Shown: in pieces, positions 32,211 to 40,592 of the stretch
How positions within the stretch are numbered: position 1 is the stretch's first letter
Layout of the letters: every line of letters starts with the position of its first letter
Assembly: GCA_900315155.1 (NCBI GenBank)
Contig: OMYB01000015.1
Coordinates: 1-60,559, forward strand
Direction: 5' to 3'
Length of the DNA stretch: 60,559 nt
DNA from: an uncultured Selenomonadales bacterium
GTDB lineage: Bacteria; Bacillota; Negativicutes; Selenomonadales; Selenomonadaceae
Position numbers and translations under genes: made by a program
Notes under the pieces: model-generated
The model's input: the letters and a program-made list of their open reading frames with translations, nothing else
Database searches by the model: none
Told to the model about the DNA's origin: nothing

Positions 32211-35183
32211 TCACTGTCGGCGCAGGCCTTCGTAGACTTCATGCAGCATCCCCTCCATGATGCTGCGCATGACCTCCTCGCTTCCGGTGACGAATTTCAC
32301 GAATTCGTCGTTCTGCTGGAAACGATCGAGGATGATGTCCGTGAATTTCGACTGGTAGTAGGACTGGTAAAACATCCTCTCATCGTTGTGTTTGGCAAAG
32401 TTGACGGCCTTTGGATCGCGCTGGAAGTCGTCGGCGATCTGCTGGAGCACCCGGTCCTCACCCGTGAAGTTCGTCTGATATTTTTCGTTGATCTGCTCGA
32501 TGATCGCGGCGAGCGGCTTTTTCTCGGGCTGGCGGGTCGCACCATTGCCTCCCGTGATGGGCTGCAGCACACCGTCCGCGTTGAGCGTGATGGAGCCGTC
32601 GAAGTCCTTTTTGAGCTTGTAGTACTCGAGGCCGAGCAGGCGTTCCACGTCCACGGTCTCGTGCTGCTCGTGTGGCAGCACGCTCGCGAGCAGGCTGGCA
32701 AAGACGCTGTAGCCCTGCATGTCGCGGTCAAACATGCGCGCTATCTGCGTGATGAACGCATAGATGCGGTTGAAATGCCGCAGCAGCTGGCGGAACTCGC
32801 GCTGCTGCTCCAGCGGCTTCGCGAGGTAACGGTCGAGTGTCGGCTTGAGCAGGCTGGAGAGCTGGCCCATGGCCTCGCCCTCGCCGCCGGAGCGGTAAAA
32901 GAGCGTGGCGACGGCCTGCACGTCCTCGCGGCCGTAGAGGCCGAAGTTGTCGAGCTGCGCACGCATGCTGTAGATGATGTCGGGGTCCGTCCCCTCCGCC
33001 AGCGTCGTGCCATCGTAAAACGGCTCAAAGGCGGCCTGAATTTCCTCGGCGGTATTGACGAAGTCCAGCACGAAGGTGTCGGACTTGCCCTTGCAAGTGC
33101 GGTTCAGGCGGGAGAGCGTCTGCACCGCCTTGACGCCGCTGAGCTTCTTGTCGACGAACATCGTATGCAGCAGCGGCTCGTCAAAGCCCGTCTGATACTT
33201 CTCGGCCACGACGAGCACATTGAAGTCGTCGCCGTGGAACGCCTCGGGCAGCGCCTTTTCGCTGATGTGCTCACCGTCCGCCTGCACGTTGAGCTGCGGC
33301 TCGGTGTAACGCTCGCCTCCGTCCTCGACCTCACCGGAAAAGGCGACGAGCACGCCGACGTCATCTGCCAGGTGGTGCTGCTCGATGTAGCTGCGGATGG
33401 CGAACAGGTAGCGCACGGCATGCAGCCGCGAGGCCGTGACGATCATGGCCTTGGCGCGGCCGCCGATTTTGTGCCGCGTGATGCGCAGGAAATGCTCCAT
33501 GATAATCTCGGTTTTCTGCGCGATATTGTGCGGGTGCAGCGTCTCAAAGCGCTTGATGGAGGCGACGGCCTGAGCGTTGTCGAGCTCGGGGTTCTCCGGC
33601 GTGTCCTTGATGATTTTGTAGTACATGCTGTAGGTCACGTAGTTCTGCAGCACGTCGAGGATGTAGTGCTCCTCGATGGCCTGCCGCATGCTGTAGATGT
33701 GGAAAGGCACATAGGCACCGCTATCGTCCTGCTGGCCGAAAATCTGCAGCGTGCGGTTCTTTGGCGTGGCGGTAAAGGCGAAAAACGAAAGGTTCGGCTG
33801 CTGGCCGTGCGCGGCGAGCTCGTCGAGCAGAGGGTCATCCGCATCGCGCAGGGCCGCCTCGTCCTGCTCCGTCTGGCGCGCGTACGCCTCGAGCACGGCC
33901 TCGCGGTCGCCGAGCGCCGTTTTCAGCTTGCGCGCGCTCTTGCCCGTCTGCGAAGAGTGCGCCTCGTCCACGATAATGGCGAAATGGTCGCCGCCTGCGC
34001 GGATCTCCCGATAGATGACGGGGAATTTCTGCAGGGTCGTGATGATGATTTTCCGCCCCGCGTTGATGGCGTCGCGCAGCTGCTTCGCGTTTTTATCGAT
34101 TTTCTCCACGACACCCGGCACGTGCTCGAACTGGAAAATGGTGTCCTGCAGCTGGCTGTCGAGCACGCGGCGATCCGTCACGACGATGACCGAGCGGAAC
34201 ACCGGCCTATCGTGCGCGTCGTGCAGACTGGCGAGGCGGTAGGCCAGCCACGCGATGGAGTTGGACTTGCCCGAGCCCGCACTGTGCTCGATGAGGTAGT
34301 TGCGCCCCGCGCCGTGCGCGCGCACGTCCGCGAGCAGCTTCGTGACAACGTCGAGCTGGTGGTAGCGCGGGAAAACCATGCGGTCCCGCGCGGCATCGTA
34401 GAGCATGTATTTGTGGAAAATCTCCAGCAGGCTATCCCGCTGCAGGACCTGCTGCCAGAGGTAGGCCGTCACAAAGCCGTCGGGGTTTGCCGGGTTGCCC
34501 GCGCCGCCGACCTGCCCCGCGCCGTTGGAGCCCTGATTGAACGGCATGAAATACGTATCCCGGCCCGCCAGCCGCGTGGTCATCCACGCCTCGTAGAGGT
34601 CGACGGCGAAATACACCAGCGTGCGCTTGCGGAAGCGGAACACCAGCTCCTGCGGGCTGCGATCATCGCAGTACTGCCGCCGGCTGTCCGCGACGCTCTG
34701 CCCCGTAAACTGGTTCTTGAGCTCCAGCATGACGAGCGGGATGCCGTTGACGAACAGCGCCATGTCCACGGAATTCTCGTTGTGCGCGCTGTAGTAGAGC
34801 TGGCGCACGCAGCGCAGAATATTCACCTCATACAGGGCCTGCGTGTCCGCGTTCAGCCCCGTCTCAGGCCGCCAGCCGACGAGCTGGAACCGCACGCCGC
34901 GCGTCTCGAGCCCGTGGCGCAGCACGTCGAGGATAGACGTCTCCCGGCGCGCCAGCACCCGGCAGAACGTGTCGAGGAATTTCTGCTCCGGCTGCGCCCC
35001 CACGGCGGCCACATAGCGCCGCCAGGTCTGCGGCTGCGACTGCTGCACGAAGTCCAGCAAATCCTGCGGGATAAGTGCCCGCTCCGCATCGTACATCTTC
35101 GAGGTGCCCTTCTGCCAGCCCCCATCCGGCGAGCAGAGCCACGCCTCGATAGCCCCCTCGAAATCCTTCTCCAGCAAAGCCAT
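32211..35183 (-). CDS. hsdR: Type I restriction enzyme R subunit (HsdR)
   Basis: A 990-residue motor and nuclease subunit. The nuclease core reads VDMALFVNGIPLVMLELKNQ, where the Asp and the ELK residues (near 140-155) form the PD-(D/E)xK site. The motor has Walker A IEHSAGSGKSNSI near residue 300, DEAH in IIVDEAHSSQTGK near 393, FFAFTATPKN motif III near 450, and a motif VI region with LSRLNRTCKGKSD near 680. All key residues are present and the frame is open throughout. It begins one base after the hsdS stop codon (TGAATG), so the two are translationally coupled. Order in the operon is hsdM, small toxin, hsdS, hsdR. Restriction needs HsdM and HsdS as partners in an R2M2S complex. Confidence 0.96.
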   Translation of the reverse strand: MALLEKDFEGAIEAWLCSPDGGWQKGTSKMYDAERALIPQDLLDFVQQSQPQTWRRYVAAVGAQPEQKFLDTFCRVLARRETSILDVLRHGLETRGVRFQLVGWRPETGLNADTQALYEVNILRCVRQLYYSAHNENSVDMALFVNGIPLVMLELKNQFTGQSVADSRRQYCDDRSPQELVFRFRKRTLVYFAVDLYEAWMTTRLAGRDTYFMPFNQGSNGAGQVGGAGNPANPDGFVTAYLWQQVLQRDSLLEIFHKYMLYDAARDRMVFPRYHQLDVVTKLLADVRAHGAGRNYLIEHSAGSGKSNSIAWLAYRLASLHDAHDRPVFRSVIVVTDRRVLDSQLQDTIFQFEHVPGVVEKIDKNAKQLRDAINAGRKIIITTLQKFPVIYREIRAGGDHFAIIVDEAHSSQTGKSARKLKTALGDREAVLEAYARQTEQDEAALRDADDPLLDELAAHGQQPNLSFFAFTATPKNRTLQIFGQQDDSGAYVPFHIYSMRQAIEEHYILDVLQNYVTYSMYYKIIKDTPENPELDNAQAVASIKRFETLHPHNIAQKTEIIMEHFLRITRHKIGGRAKAMIVTASRLHAVRYLFAIRSYIEQHHLADDVGVLVAFSGEVEDGGERYTEPQLNVQADGEHISEKALPEAFHGDDFNVLVVAEKYQTGFDEPLLHTMFVDKKLSGVKAVQTLSRLNRTCKGKSDTFVLDFVNTAEEIQAAFEPFYDGTTLAEGTDPDIIYSMRAQLDNFGLYGREDVQAVATLFYRSGGEGEAMGQLSSLLKPTLDRYLAKPLEQQREFRQLLRHFNRIYAFITQIARMFDRDMQGYSVFASLLASVLPHEQHETVDVERLLGLEYYKLKKDFDGSITLNADGVLQPITGGNGATRQPEKKPLAAIIEQINEKYQTNFTGEDRVLQQIADDFQRDPKAVNFAKHNDERMFYQSYYQSKFTDIILDRFQQNDEFVKFVTGSEEVMRSIMEGMLHEVYEGLRRQ

Positions 35184-36470
35184 TCACTCCACCTCCCGTT
35201 TGCCCGTGACCACCTCATAAATCATCGACCGCTTGTAGTCTGCTAGCTGCTCAATCAGCGCCCGACGCTTCGCGATGTCCGCATCAATAGCCGTGCACTT
35301 CGCATCAAGGAATGTTATGATTTCTTGTTGCTCCTGCAACTTAGGTATTGGAATAATAAAGCCTAAAATAGTGGTGGCATTCGTTGATGCTAGATTAGTG
35401 GTCTTTTTGGCTGTCATATCAAAATAATTTCTGCCAACGTCCGAGGCTGTAAGATACGCTAGGTACGGCGTATCCAGTTTATCATTCGTAGTTACTGCAA
35501 AAACGTGATTCTGATGTAGACATTTTTCTATTTCATTATGCCAAATACAACCACGAGCTAGCTTATCACGGTCACCGCCCTCATTCATGAGCAGTTCCCC
35601 CTCATGTAAGGCGAACGTATCCATTTCTTCGGGCAATACCCGTATTGTCTTGACCACTTGTAAATCCAGATGACCATCCTGAACATTAGCTACACGCAAA
35701 TATGGGCACTCAACAAGTCTATCCAGTTCCTCTGGAGAATATTTCTTGCCAAGGGTTATACCCGCCTTAATCCCTACGAAGAACTTTAACTGCCCAACCT
35801 GCCATGTCTCAGGAATCTCCCCAATCCACTCCACGCCACTGTCCCGCAGCGGCACCTCGGGATGCAGCCCGTGCGTCACCGTCTCCGTGATAAGGGATTG
35901 CTTGTAGGCCGTCAGCTGGTCAATCATTTTTTGAGTTTGCGTGATATTCGCGTCAATTTTTTCACAGGTATCCTGCAAATATGCTCCTAGCAATTCCTGT
36001 TCTGCCTTGGGTGGGCACGGGATGTAAATATTCTTCATACTCGACCACTTCGTCGACCACAAATCGTCTACTATACCGTTCCCCCAACGATAGAACTCAT
36101 CCGCAAACGGCTCAGACTTAAAGACAAAACTGTAGTAGCGGTTATCTACCGCATGGCGCGGTTTCAATACAGTGTTAATCAGTGAGCATGATCCATCATA
36201 TTCTGAAATGCCGCATGAGCCGCGCCGGTCCGAGCGGCTATTGATGACAAAGTCGTTTTTGCAAATCAGCTTTCGATTATCGCCGTTATCGGTTTTAGCT
36301 GCCGTCTCTAGTTGCGGCAAAATGCCTTGCTTGGTAACAGATAGTGGCGGGTAATCTTTGTCGCTAACCTTCGTATTGCGTTCATCATAAGCATTCCCGA
36401 TTTTGGTAAGCGTCCAATCTTCTGGTATCTCCCCAATCCACGCAATCCCGCTGTCCTTCATTTTCCGCAT
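35184..36470 (-). CDS. hsdS: Type I restriction-modification specificity subunit (HsdS)
   Basis: A 428-residue DNA-recognition subunit with two target-recognition domains. Each half opens with the same phrase, KDSGIAWIGEIPEDW at residue 5 and RDSGVEWIGEIPETW near 207. Each ends in a conserved helical spacer (LQDTCEKIDANITQTQKMID and LDAKCTAIDADIAKRRALIE). The target domains between them are visibly richer in A+T than the flanking genes, as is usual for exchanged specificity domains. GGAGG lies seven bases before the ATG. The two halves recognise the two parts of a bipartite site that cannot be predicted from sequence. It is coupled to hsdR downstream and preceded by a 360-base gap holding a small toxin gene. 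Confidence 0.95.
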   Translation of the reverse strand: MRKMKDSGIAWIGEIPEDWTLTKIGNAYDERNTKVSDKDYPPLSVTKQGILPQLETAAKTDNGDNRKLICKNDFVINSRSDRRGSCGISEYDGSCSLINTVLKPRHAVDNRYYSFVFKSEPFADEFYRWGNGIVDDLWSTKWSSMKNIYIPCPPKAEQELLGAYLQDTCEKIDANITQTQKMIDQLTAYKQSLITETVTHGLHPEVPLRDSGVEWIGEIPETWQVGQLKFFVGIKAGITLGKKYSPEELDRLVECPYLRVANVQDGHLDLQVVKTIRVLPEEMDTFALHEGELLMNEGGDRDKLARGCIWHNEIEKCLHQNHVFAVTTNDKLDTPYLAYLTASDVGRNYFDMTAKKTTNLASTNATTILGFIIPIPKLQEQQEIITFLDAKCTAIDADIAKRRALIEQLADYKRSMIYEVVTGKREVE

Positions 36471-36490
36471 GGTTTATCCTCCGCTTTTGC

Positions 36491-36519
36491 TTGTCGATAC
36501 CCGAGCAAAATGATATAAT
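36491..36519 (+). promoter_or_regulatory. Antisense promoter reading into the small toxin gene
   Basis: On the plus strand TTGTCG (36491-36496) is followed after 17 bases by a perfect TATAAT (36514-36519). Transcription would start near 36526 and run towards the 3' end of the minus-strand toxin gene at 36659. No plus-strand coding gene with a ribosome binding site follows, so an antisense RNA is the likely product. Confidence 0.7.
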
Positions 36520-36525
36520 CATAGT

Positions 36526-36700
36526 AACAAGAGCAGCCGGTGTCCAGAACCATCAGCTCGCCCTTCCATATTACTTGAACGAGAAGGGGCTGCGGCCCGA
36601 CACATGTCAGCATCACCCCTTCCGGATCGGCTTTCTTCACTTCATTGGCAGCTGGGAACTACCGCCGAAGTTGCAGAATGCCAATCACGATCTCTACGAA
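36526..36700 (+). ncRNA. Putative antisense (antitoxin) RNA, approximate ends
   Basis: The region downstream of the promoter at 36491-36519 holds GC-rich structures. GCCCTTC (about 36569-36575) can pair with GAAGGGGC (about 36592-36599), and GAAGGGG can alternatively pair with CCCCTTCC near 36617-36624. The 5' end near 36526 is set by the promoter; the 3' end is a guess within the overlap with the toxin gene. Convergent overlapping transcripts are the usual plan of type I toxin-antitoxin loci. No clear terminator is visible. Confidence 0.5.
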
Positions 36701-36736
36701 CGCCAGTACAAGGCTAAGCTTTTCGTAAGTGCTCAT
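36659..36736 (-). CDS. Small holin-like type I toxin peptide
   Basis: A 25-residue hydrophobic peptide, MSTYEKLSLVLAFVEIVIGI followed by LQLRR. It has a short polar start, one membrane-spanning helix (about residues 7-22) and a basic end. The opening MSTYE plus helix closely resembles TxpA and other putative holin-like toxins of Firmicutes. GGGGAGGTGA, a very strong ribosome binding site, lies six bases before the ATG. An extended -10 promoter and a palindromic leader lie upstream, and a convergent plus-strand promoter lies beyond its 3' end. It sits between hsdM and hsdS on the same strand. Toxicity is inferred from family resemblance. Confidence 0.72.
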   Translation of the reverse strand: MSTYEKLSLVLAFVEIVIGILQLRR

Positions 36737-36756
36737 GACATTCACCTCCCCATCGA

Positions 36757-36778
36757 GGGAGAGCTGATGTCAGCTGCT
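36757..36778 (-). promoter_or_regulatory. Palindromic leader hairpin before the toxin ribosome binding site
   Basis: The centre is the palindrome AGCTGATGTCAGCT, flanked by GAG and CTC that can extend it. It lies between the toxin promoter and its ribosome binding site and could hide or expose that site in the mRNA. Confidence 0.5.
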
Positions 36779-36787
36779 CTCACGTCA

Positions 36788-36796
36788 AGTATAGCA
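36788..36796 (-). promoter_or_regulatory. Extended -10 promoter of the toxin gene (and possibly hsdSR)
   Basis: On the minus strand TGC-TATACT (36796-36788) forms an extended -10. A -35 match 17 bases upstream (TACAAA) is weak. The transcript would start about 45 bases before the toxin ATG and could continue into hsdS and hsdR. Confidence 0.5.
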
Positions 36797-36830
36797 TACG
36801 TACTGGTGTTTTTGTATACCGCACGCGTAT

Positions 36831-38957
36831 TTAGCTCTGAAAAATCCTCGCCAGGCTGCCGTCGAGCTCCTGCGCGAGGGCGCGGATGTCGGCCGCGATG
36901 TCGGCCGCCGGGCGTGGCGGCTCGTAGTGGTAGAAGTAGCGCGTGAAGGGGATTTCGTAGCCGATGGTCGTCCGTGTGGGGTCGACCCAGGCGTCAGGGA
37001 CGAAGGGCAGGACCTCGCGCTGCATGTAGGCGTCAATGTCCTCGCGCAGCGGTACATTCTCGGTGTCGCGCAGGCTGGGATCCGGCATGGGCTGGCCCTT
37101 GGCATTGTGGTAGATGGCGCCGGCCGCGTCCACCCGCACGAGCGCCTGCTGGCGCGTCTCCTCGTCCTGAGCGCGGCCACAGCTGACCGTGCCGCAGTAG
37201 TCGGGGTCGCCCGATTTCCAGTCGAGGTTGGCGAACTTACGCAGCGTCAGTTTATGGTGCAGGCGCTCCTGCCACGCGTGCTGGTCGAACGTTTCCGCGA
37301 GTGCGTCGATGTCCATGTAGTCTGCGTCCTGCTTCAACTGCTGCAGGATAGCAAAGGCTACCCGCAGATCCTCGCGGTTTTCCTGCTCGCGCAGGCGCTT
37401 TTTCGCCTCGCGGCCCTTCTCCTGCGCCAGTGCCGCGCGCTCGTCGAGCGTCAGCAGGTCGGTGTAGACGCCCTCAGCCCGCAGCCGCGCCTGCACCGCA
37501 TCGAGCGTTGTCTCGTTGATGCTTGCGACGTAGCGCACGGGGCGCTCCACGGTGATTTTCTGGTAGCCGAAGTCCTCATTGGCGAAGATACGGCAGTTGT
37601 CCGTCTCGCGGAAGTCGCCATAGAGACGACTGATGGCGTCAATCTGCTCCGGCGTAATCTCCACGCGCTTGCTGCCGAGCGACTTGCGCATTTTCGTGTA
37701 GATGCCGTTCGCGTTGATGAGCTGCACCTTGCCGCGGCGCAGGGGCGACTTGCGGTTGGAGAGCACCCAGATATACGTCGCGATGCCCGTGTTGTAGAAA
37801 ATGTCGTTGGGCAGGGCCACGATGGCCTCGAGCAGGTCGTGCTCCAGCAGGTAGCGGCGAATCTCCGAAGGGCCGCTGCCCGCATCGCCCGTAAAGAGCG
37901 GCGAGCCGTTGTGGATGATGGCCACGCGGCTGCCGTCTCGTTTCATTTTGCTCACGGCCGTCTCAAGGAACAGCATCTGGCTGTCGCCGATGGCGGGCAG
38001 ACCCGCGCCGAAGCGCCCGGCATAGCCCTCCTTCGCCTCCTTGAGCACGGCCTTTTTCTCGTTTTTCCACTCGCGGCCAAACGGCGGGTTCGAGAGAATA
38101 TAGTCGAACGTCTCGCCAGTAAACTGGTCGTCCGAGAGCGTGTTGCCCACCTTGATGTGTGAGGCGTCCTCGCCCTTGATGAGCGTGTCGGCCTGGCAGA
38201 TGGCAAATGTCTGGTCGTTGATTTCCTGACCGTGCGGGATGAACTCGGCCGAGCTGTTGAGCGACTGCAGGTACTCACTCGCCACCGAGAGCATACCGCC
38301 GGTGCCGCAGGCCGGGTCGTAGAGCGTCTTTACCACGTCCGGCTGCGTGAGCACCTCGCTGTCGTCCATGAACAGCAGGTTGACCATGAGACGGATGACC
38401 TCGCGCGGCGTATAGTGCTGCCCCGCGTCCTCGTTGCTGGACTCGGAGAATTTGCGGATAATCTCCTCGAATACATAGCCCATTTCGATGTTCGAGATGT
38501 GGTCGGGGTGGAAGTCCGCTTTCTCCGTCGTGAACTCCTGCAGCACGATGTAGAGGATGCCCTTGTCGTCCATGCGCGTGATTTCCGGGTCGAAGTTGAA
38601 CCGTTTGATAATCTCCCGCACATTGGCCGAGAAGCCATGCAGATAGTTGCGGAAGTTCGCCGCAATGTTGTCCGGATCATCCATGAGCTTCTCGAACGTG
38701 AACGGGCTTGCATTGTAAAACGGGTATTTTGACGCCTTGCAGATAAACTTCTCGCGCAGCTTGTAGATGGCTGGCGCGTCATGGATGGCCTGCTGCACCG
38801 CCGGTTTCGTGTCGCGCAGCACGCAGTCAAAGCGCCGGATGACCGTCAGCGGCAAAATCACATTGCCATACTCATGCGGCTTGTACACGCCCGTCAGCTT
38901 ATCGGCAATGGCCCAGATCAGGTCGGCCTTTTCCTTGACATTTACGGTTAAACTCAA
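36831..38957 (-). CDS. hsdM: Type I DNA methyltransferase subunit (HsdM)
   Basis: A 708-residue N6-adenine methyltransferase subunit of the type I system. The HsdM N-terminal helical domain covers about residues 10-140. The SAM motif I is in LYDPACGTGGMLSVAS near residue 245, and the catalytic motif IV is NPPF in FDYILSNPPFGREW near 305. The C-terminal 200 residues form the extension of the longer HsdM class (YEIPFTRYFYHYEPPRPAAD near 670). No ATG lies at a sensible place: the best start is TTG at 38957, eight bases after TGAGG; a TTG six bases upstream is too close. It heads the hsdM-toxin-hsdS-hsdR operon. It modifies host DNA with HsdS and protects it from HsdR. Confidence 0.93.
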   Translation of the reverse strand: MSLTVNVKEKADLIWAIADKLTGVYKPHEYGNVILPLTVIRRFDCVLRDTKPAVQQAIHDAPAIYKLREKFICKASKYPFYNASPFTFEKLMDDPDNIAANFRNYLHGFSANVREIIKRFNFDPEITRMDDKGILYIVLQEFTTEKADFHPDHISNIEMGYVFEEIIRKFSESSNEDAGQHYTPREVIRLMVNLLFMDDSEVLTQPDVVKTLYDPACGTGGMLSVASEYLQSLNSSAEFIPHGQEINDQTFAICQADTLIKGEDASHIKVGNTLSDDQFTGETFDYILSNPPFGREWKNEKKAVLKEAKEGYAGRFGAGLPAIGDSQMLFLETAVSKMKRDGSRVAIIHNGSPLFTGDAGSGPSEIRRYLLEHDLLEAIVALPNDIFYNTGIATYIWVLSNRKSPLRRGKVQLINANGIYTKMRKSLGSKRVEITPEQIDAISRLYGDFRETDNCRIFANEDFGYQKITVERPVRYVASINETTLDAVQARLRAEGVYTDLLTLDERAALAQEKGREAKKRLREQENREDLRVAFAILQQLKQDADYMDIDALAETFDQHAWQERLHHKLTLRKFANLDWKSGDPDYCGTVSCGRAQDEETRQQALVRVDAAGAIYHNAKGQPMPDPSLRDTENVPLREDIDAYMQREVLPFVPDAWVDPTRTTIGYEIPFTRYFYHYEPPRPAADIAADIRALAQELDGSLARIFQS

Positions 38958-39002
38958 AATCAAAACCTCATTTCTTCGTTGCCAATCTAAGCTACTGAAT
39001 CT

Positions 39003-39011
39003 ATTATAACA
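39003..39011 (-). promoter_or_regulatory. hsdM promoter (extended -10)
   Basis: On the minus strand TGT-TATAAT (39011-39003) is an extended -10. The -35 region is poor. It lies about 45 bases upstream of the proposed TTG start. Confidence 0.5.
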
Positions 39012-39067
39012 TTTACCTTCGCAGCAGAACACGAAATCCTGGAGTCTCAGAAGAAAACATCCTGCAC

Positions 39068-39100
39068 AAAAAAAGGGGCTGCTGCACATGCAACAGTCCC
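39068..39100 (-). terminator. Terminator of the metalloprotease gene
   Basis: GGGGCTGCTGC (39075-39085) pairs imperfectly with GCAACAGTCCC (39090-39100), and on the minus strand a seven-T run follows. It separates the metalloprotease gene from the hsd operon. Confidence 0.8.
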
Positions 39101-39116
39101 GTTTCTGCTTTTCCTG

Positions 39117-39629
39117 TCACGCCGGGATATCGACGTTTGCGCCGCGGTATTTGTTGTCCGCGTCGGATTCTTTCATATCCTGCTGATAGGGATTATCTTC
39201 ATTGTAATAGCGGATCTGCGTGTCCGTCTCGCCGCCGGAGATGTACGTCTGGCCGCATTCCGGGCAGATGGCGGTCTTCAGGCGCACGGAGGCCTGCACG
39301 ACCTTGCCGTTGCCTTTATCCGCCTTTTCGTAGGCGTTGGCGACATGCTCCTGCTCGTGGCTCATGACGACGGACGCCGCGTTCTCCGGCGCGATATGCC
39401 CCGCCGCCTTGAACGAGACCATTTCGTTTGAGCCGTCCTGATACTTGCGCTTCTTGCACGTCTCGCATTCCTCTGGCGTAGACTTGTGCCCGGTCGCGTG
39501 AGCCTTGACCTCATCCGGCGTAGGGCGCAGATCATCCGCCGTGCCGACTTTTCCGTCCTTGCCGGCCATGCCGTACTTCTGATAGGCATCCCAGTCAAAC
39601 TTACCCGGCCCCTGAATTCCGAAATCCAT
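39117..39629 (-). CDS. Putative zinc metalloprotease, SprA-related/CJM1_0395 type
   Basis: A 170-residue protein with an HExxH zinc site in VVMSHEQEHVANAYEKA near residue 88, followed by a family-like basic stretch. Two Cys pairs, CETC near 60 and CPEC near 125, may bind a structural zinc. The opening MDFGIQGPGKFDWDAYQKYG and the GKDGKVGTADDLRPT repeat-like segment are typical of the short SprA-related putative metalloproteases; their substrates are unknown. There is no signal peptide. AGAGGTGA six bases before the ATG at 39629 favours this start; an upstream ATG at 39653 has AAGGA and cannot be ruled out. It is a single gene with its own terminator. Confidence 0.7.
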   Translation of the reverse strand: MDFGIQGPGKFDWDAYQKYGMAGKDGKVGTADDLRPTPDEVKAHATGHKSTPEECETCKKRKYQDGSNEMVSFKAAGHIAPENAASVVMSHEQEHVANAYEKADKGNGKVVQASVRLKTAICPECGQTYISGGETDTQIRYYNEDNPYQQDMKESDADNKYRGANVDIPA

Positions 39630-39709
39630 TCCTCTCACCTCTTCACGATCCATGTTTTCCTTCGGTTCTGCTTTTATTTTATCATATCGCAGCCGTTTTG
39701 CCTAGAAAA

Positions 39710-40579
39710 TCATGGTGCCGGGAAGGTAAACCGTTCGACTTTTTCCGCTCCCTGTTCATCGGCCTCACGGCGGTATTTGACATAGATTTCCGGGGCCTTC
39801 CCTTCCTGCAGATGGAACGCCATCGTCGCGAGCGTCTGCTCGCTTGTGGGTGTGCTCCCTGTACGCCAGATGCTGTTATCCGGGCCATCGTTCTGGTCTG
39901 CAGACATGGTAAGGAAATCGTCGAGAGAAAATGGCTTTTCGCCATTTCGCAGCAGTTCCGCGATACGGTTGTAACGCATATGGCTCGACGTGCCTTTTTT
40001 GATGTTCAGATCGGCAAAAGCCGGATCGAGGTAATGGTTGGTATGCGCTGCCGTCCCCTGCCTGACGATACGCACCTTCATCGCATCGCCGCGCCCGACC
40101 TCGACGATGGCGATCTCCTTCGCATCGGCAAGCATGAGGAAGTTCGGGCCGCGCGTCTCCTGCACCACGGCCAGCGCTTCCTCCACGCTCCCGCATCCGG
40201 CAAGGATCTCCGTGAGTACGCCGTGCTGCGGCATCGCATGACGGATCGTTTTCGGTATGCTGCTCGCCGAGGCCGACACAATAGCCACGCCTGCCTCATT
40301 CACACCGCCGCGTAGGCTGCGATGCCCTTTCTCGCCGCAGTAGAGCCCATAAAAGCGGTACCGTCCCTTATCCGTGCGCAGCAGCAGCCGTTGGCTCTCC
40401 GGTTTCCAATCCCGGTTCTTCACCAACAGTGTCCCGCCTCCCTGCACAAACTCCGTCCCCTGCGCCGCAAACAACGTACACGCCTGCGCAGGGAGTGCCA
40501 GCGCAAAAAGCACCATAGTCCCCATCGCAAAAGCCAGCAGCCTGCCTGCCCATTGGATTCCTGACATAGCCGATTCCAT
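39710..40579 (-). CDS. Exported C45/choloylglycine-hydrolase-like Ntn hydrolase
   Basis: A 289-residue secreted hydrolase. A signal peptide (LLAFAMGTMVLFALALPAQA) is cut just before CTLFAAQG, so the mature protein would begin with the catalytic Cys, as Ntn hydrolases require. The Asn-Arg-Asp of LLVKNRDWKPE near residue 55 is the conserved core pair in this superfamily, and GGVNEAGVAIVSASASS near 92 matches the C45 family. These enzymes cleave linear amide bonds in substrates such as acylated peptides or bile acids; the substrate here is unknown. GAAAGGAC precedes the ATG. Ends 13 bases after the CARF-like gene begins its downstream neighbourhood, so the two may be cotranscribed. Confidence 0.75.
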   Translation of the reverse strand: MESAMSGIQWAGRLLAFAMGTMVLFALALPAQACTLFAAQGTEFVQGGGTLLVKNRDWKPESQRLLLRTDKGRYRFYGLYCGEKGHRSLRGGVNEAGVAIVSASASSIPKTIRHAMPQHGVLTEILAGCGSVEEALAVVQETRGPNFLMLADAKEIAIVEVGRGDAMKVRIVRQGTAAHTNHYLDPAFADLNIKKGTSSHMRYNRIAELLRNGEKPFSLDDFLTMSADQNDGPDNSIWRTGSTPTSEQTLATMAFHLQEGKAPEIYVKYRREADEQGAEKVERFTFPAP

Positions 40580-40592
40580 GTCCTTTCTCCTA

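Noticed and set aside
32175..35246. A 1023-codon plus-strand frame opposite hsdR
   Set aside because: It is the complement of a GC-rich gene with biased third positions; no family motif or ribosome binding site, whereas hsdR on the other strand is complete.
36458..36640. A 60-residue minus-strand frame between the toxin gene and hsdS
   Set aside because: Its start would be GTG with no ribosome binding site, it overlaps hsdS, and it lies opposite the proposed antisense RNA, so RNA structure explains the region better.
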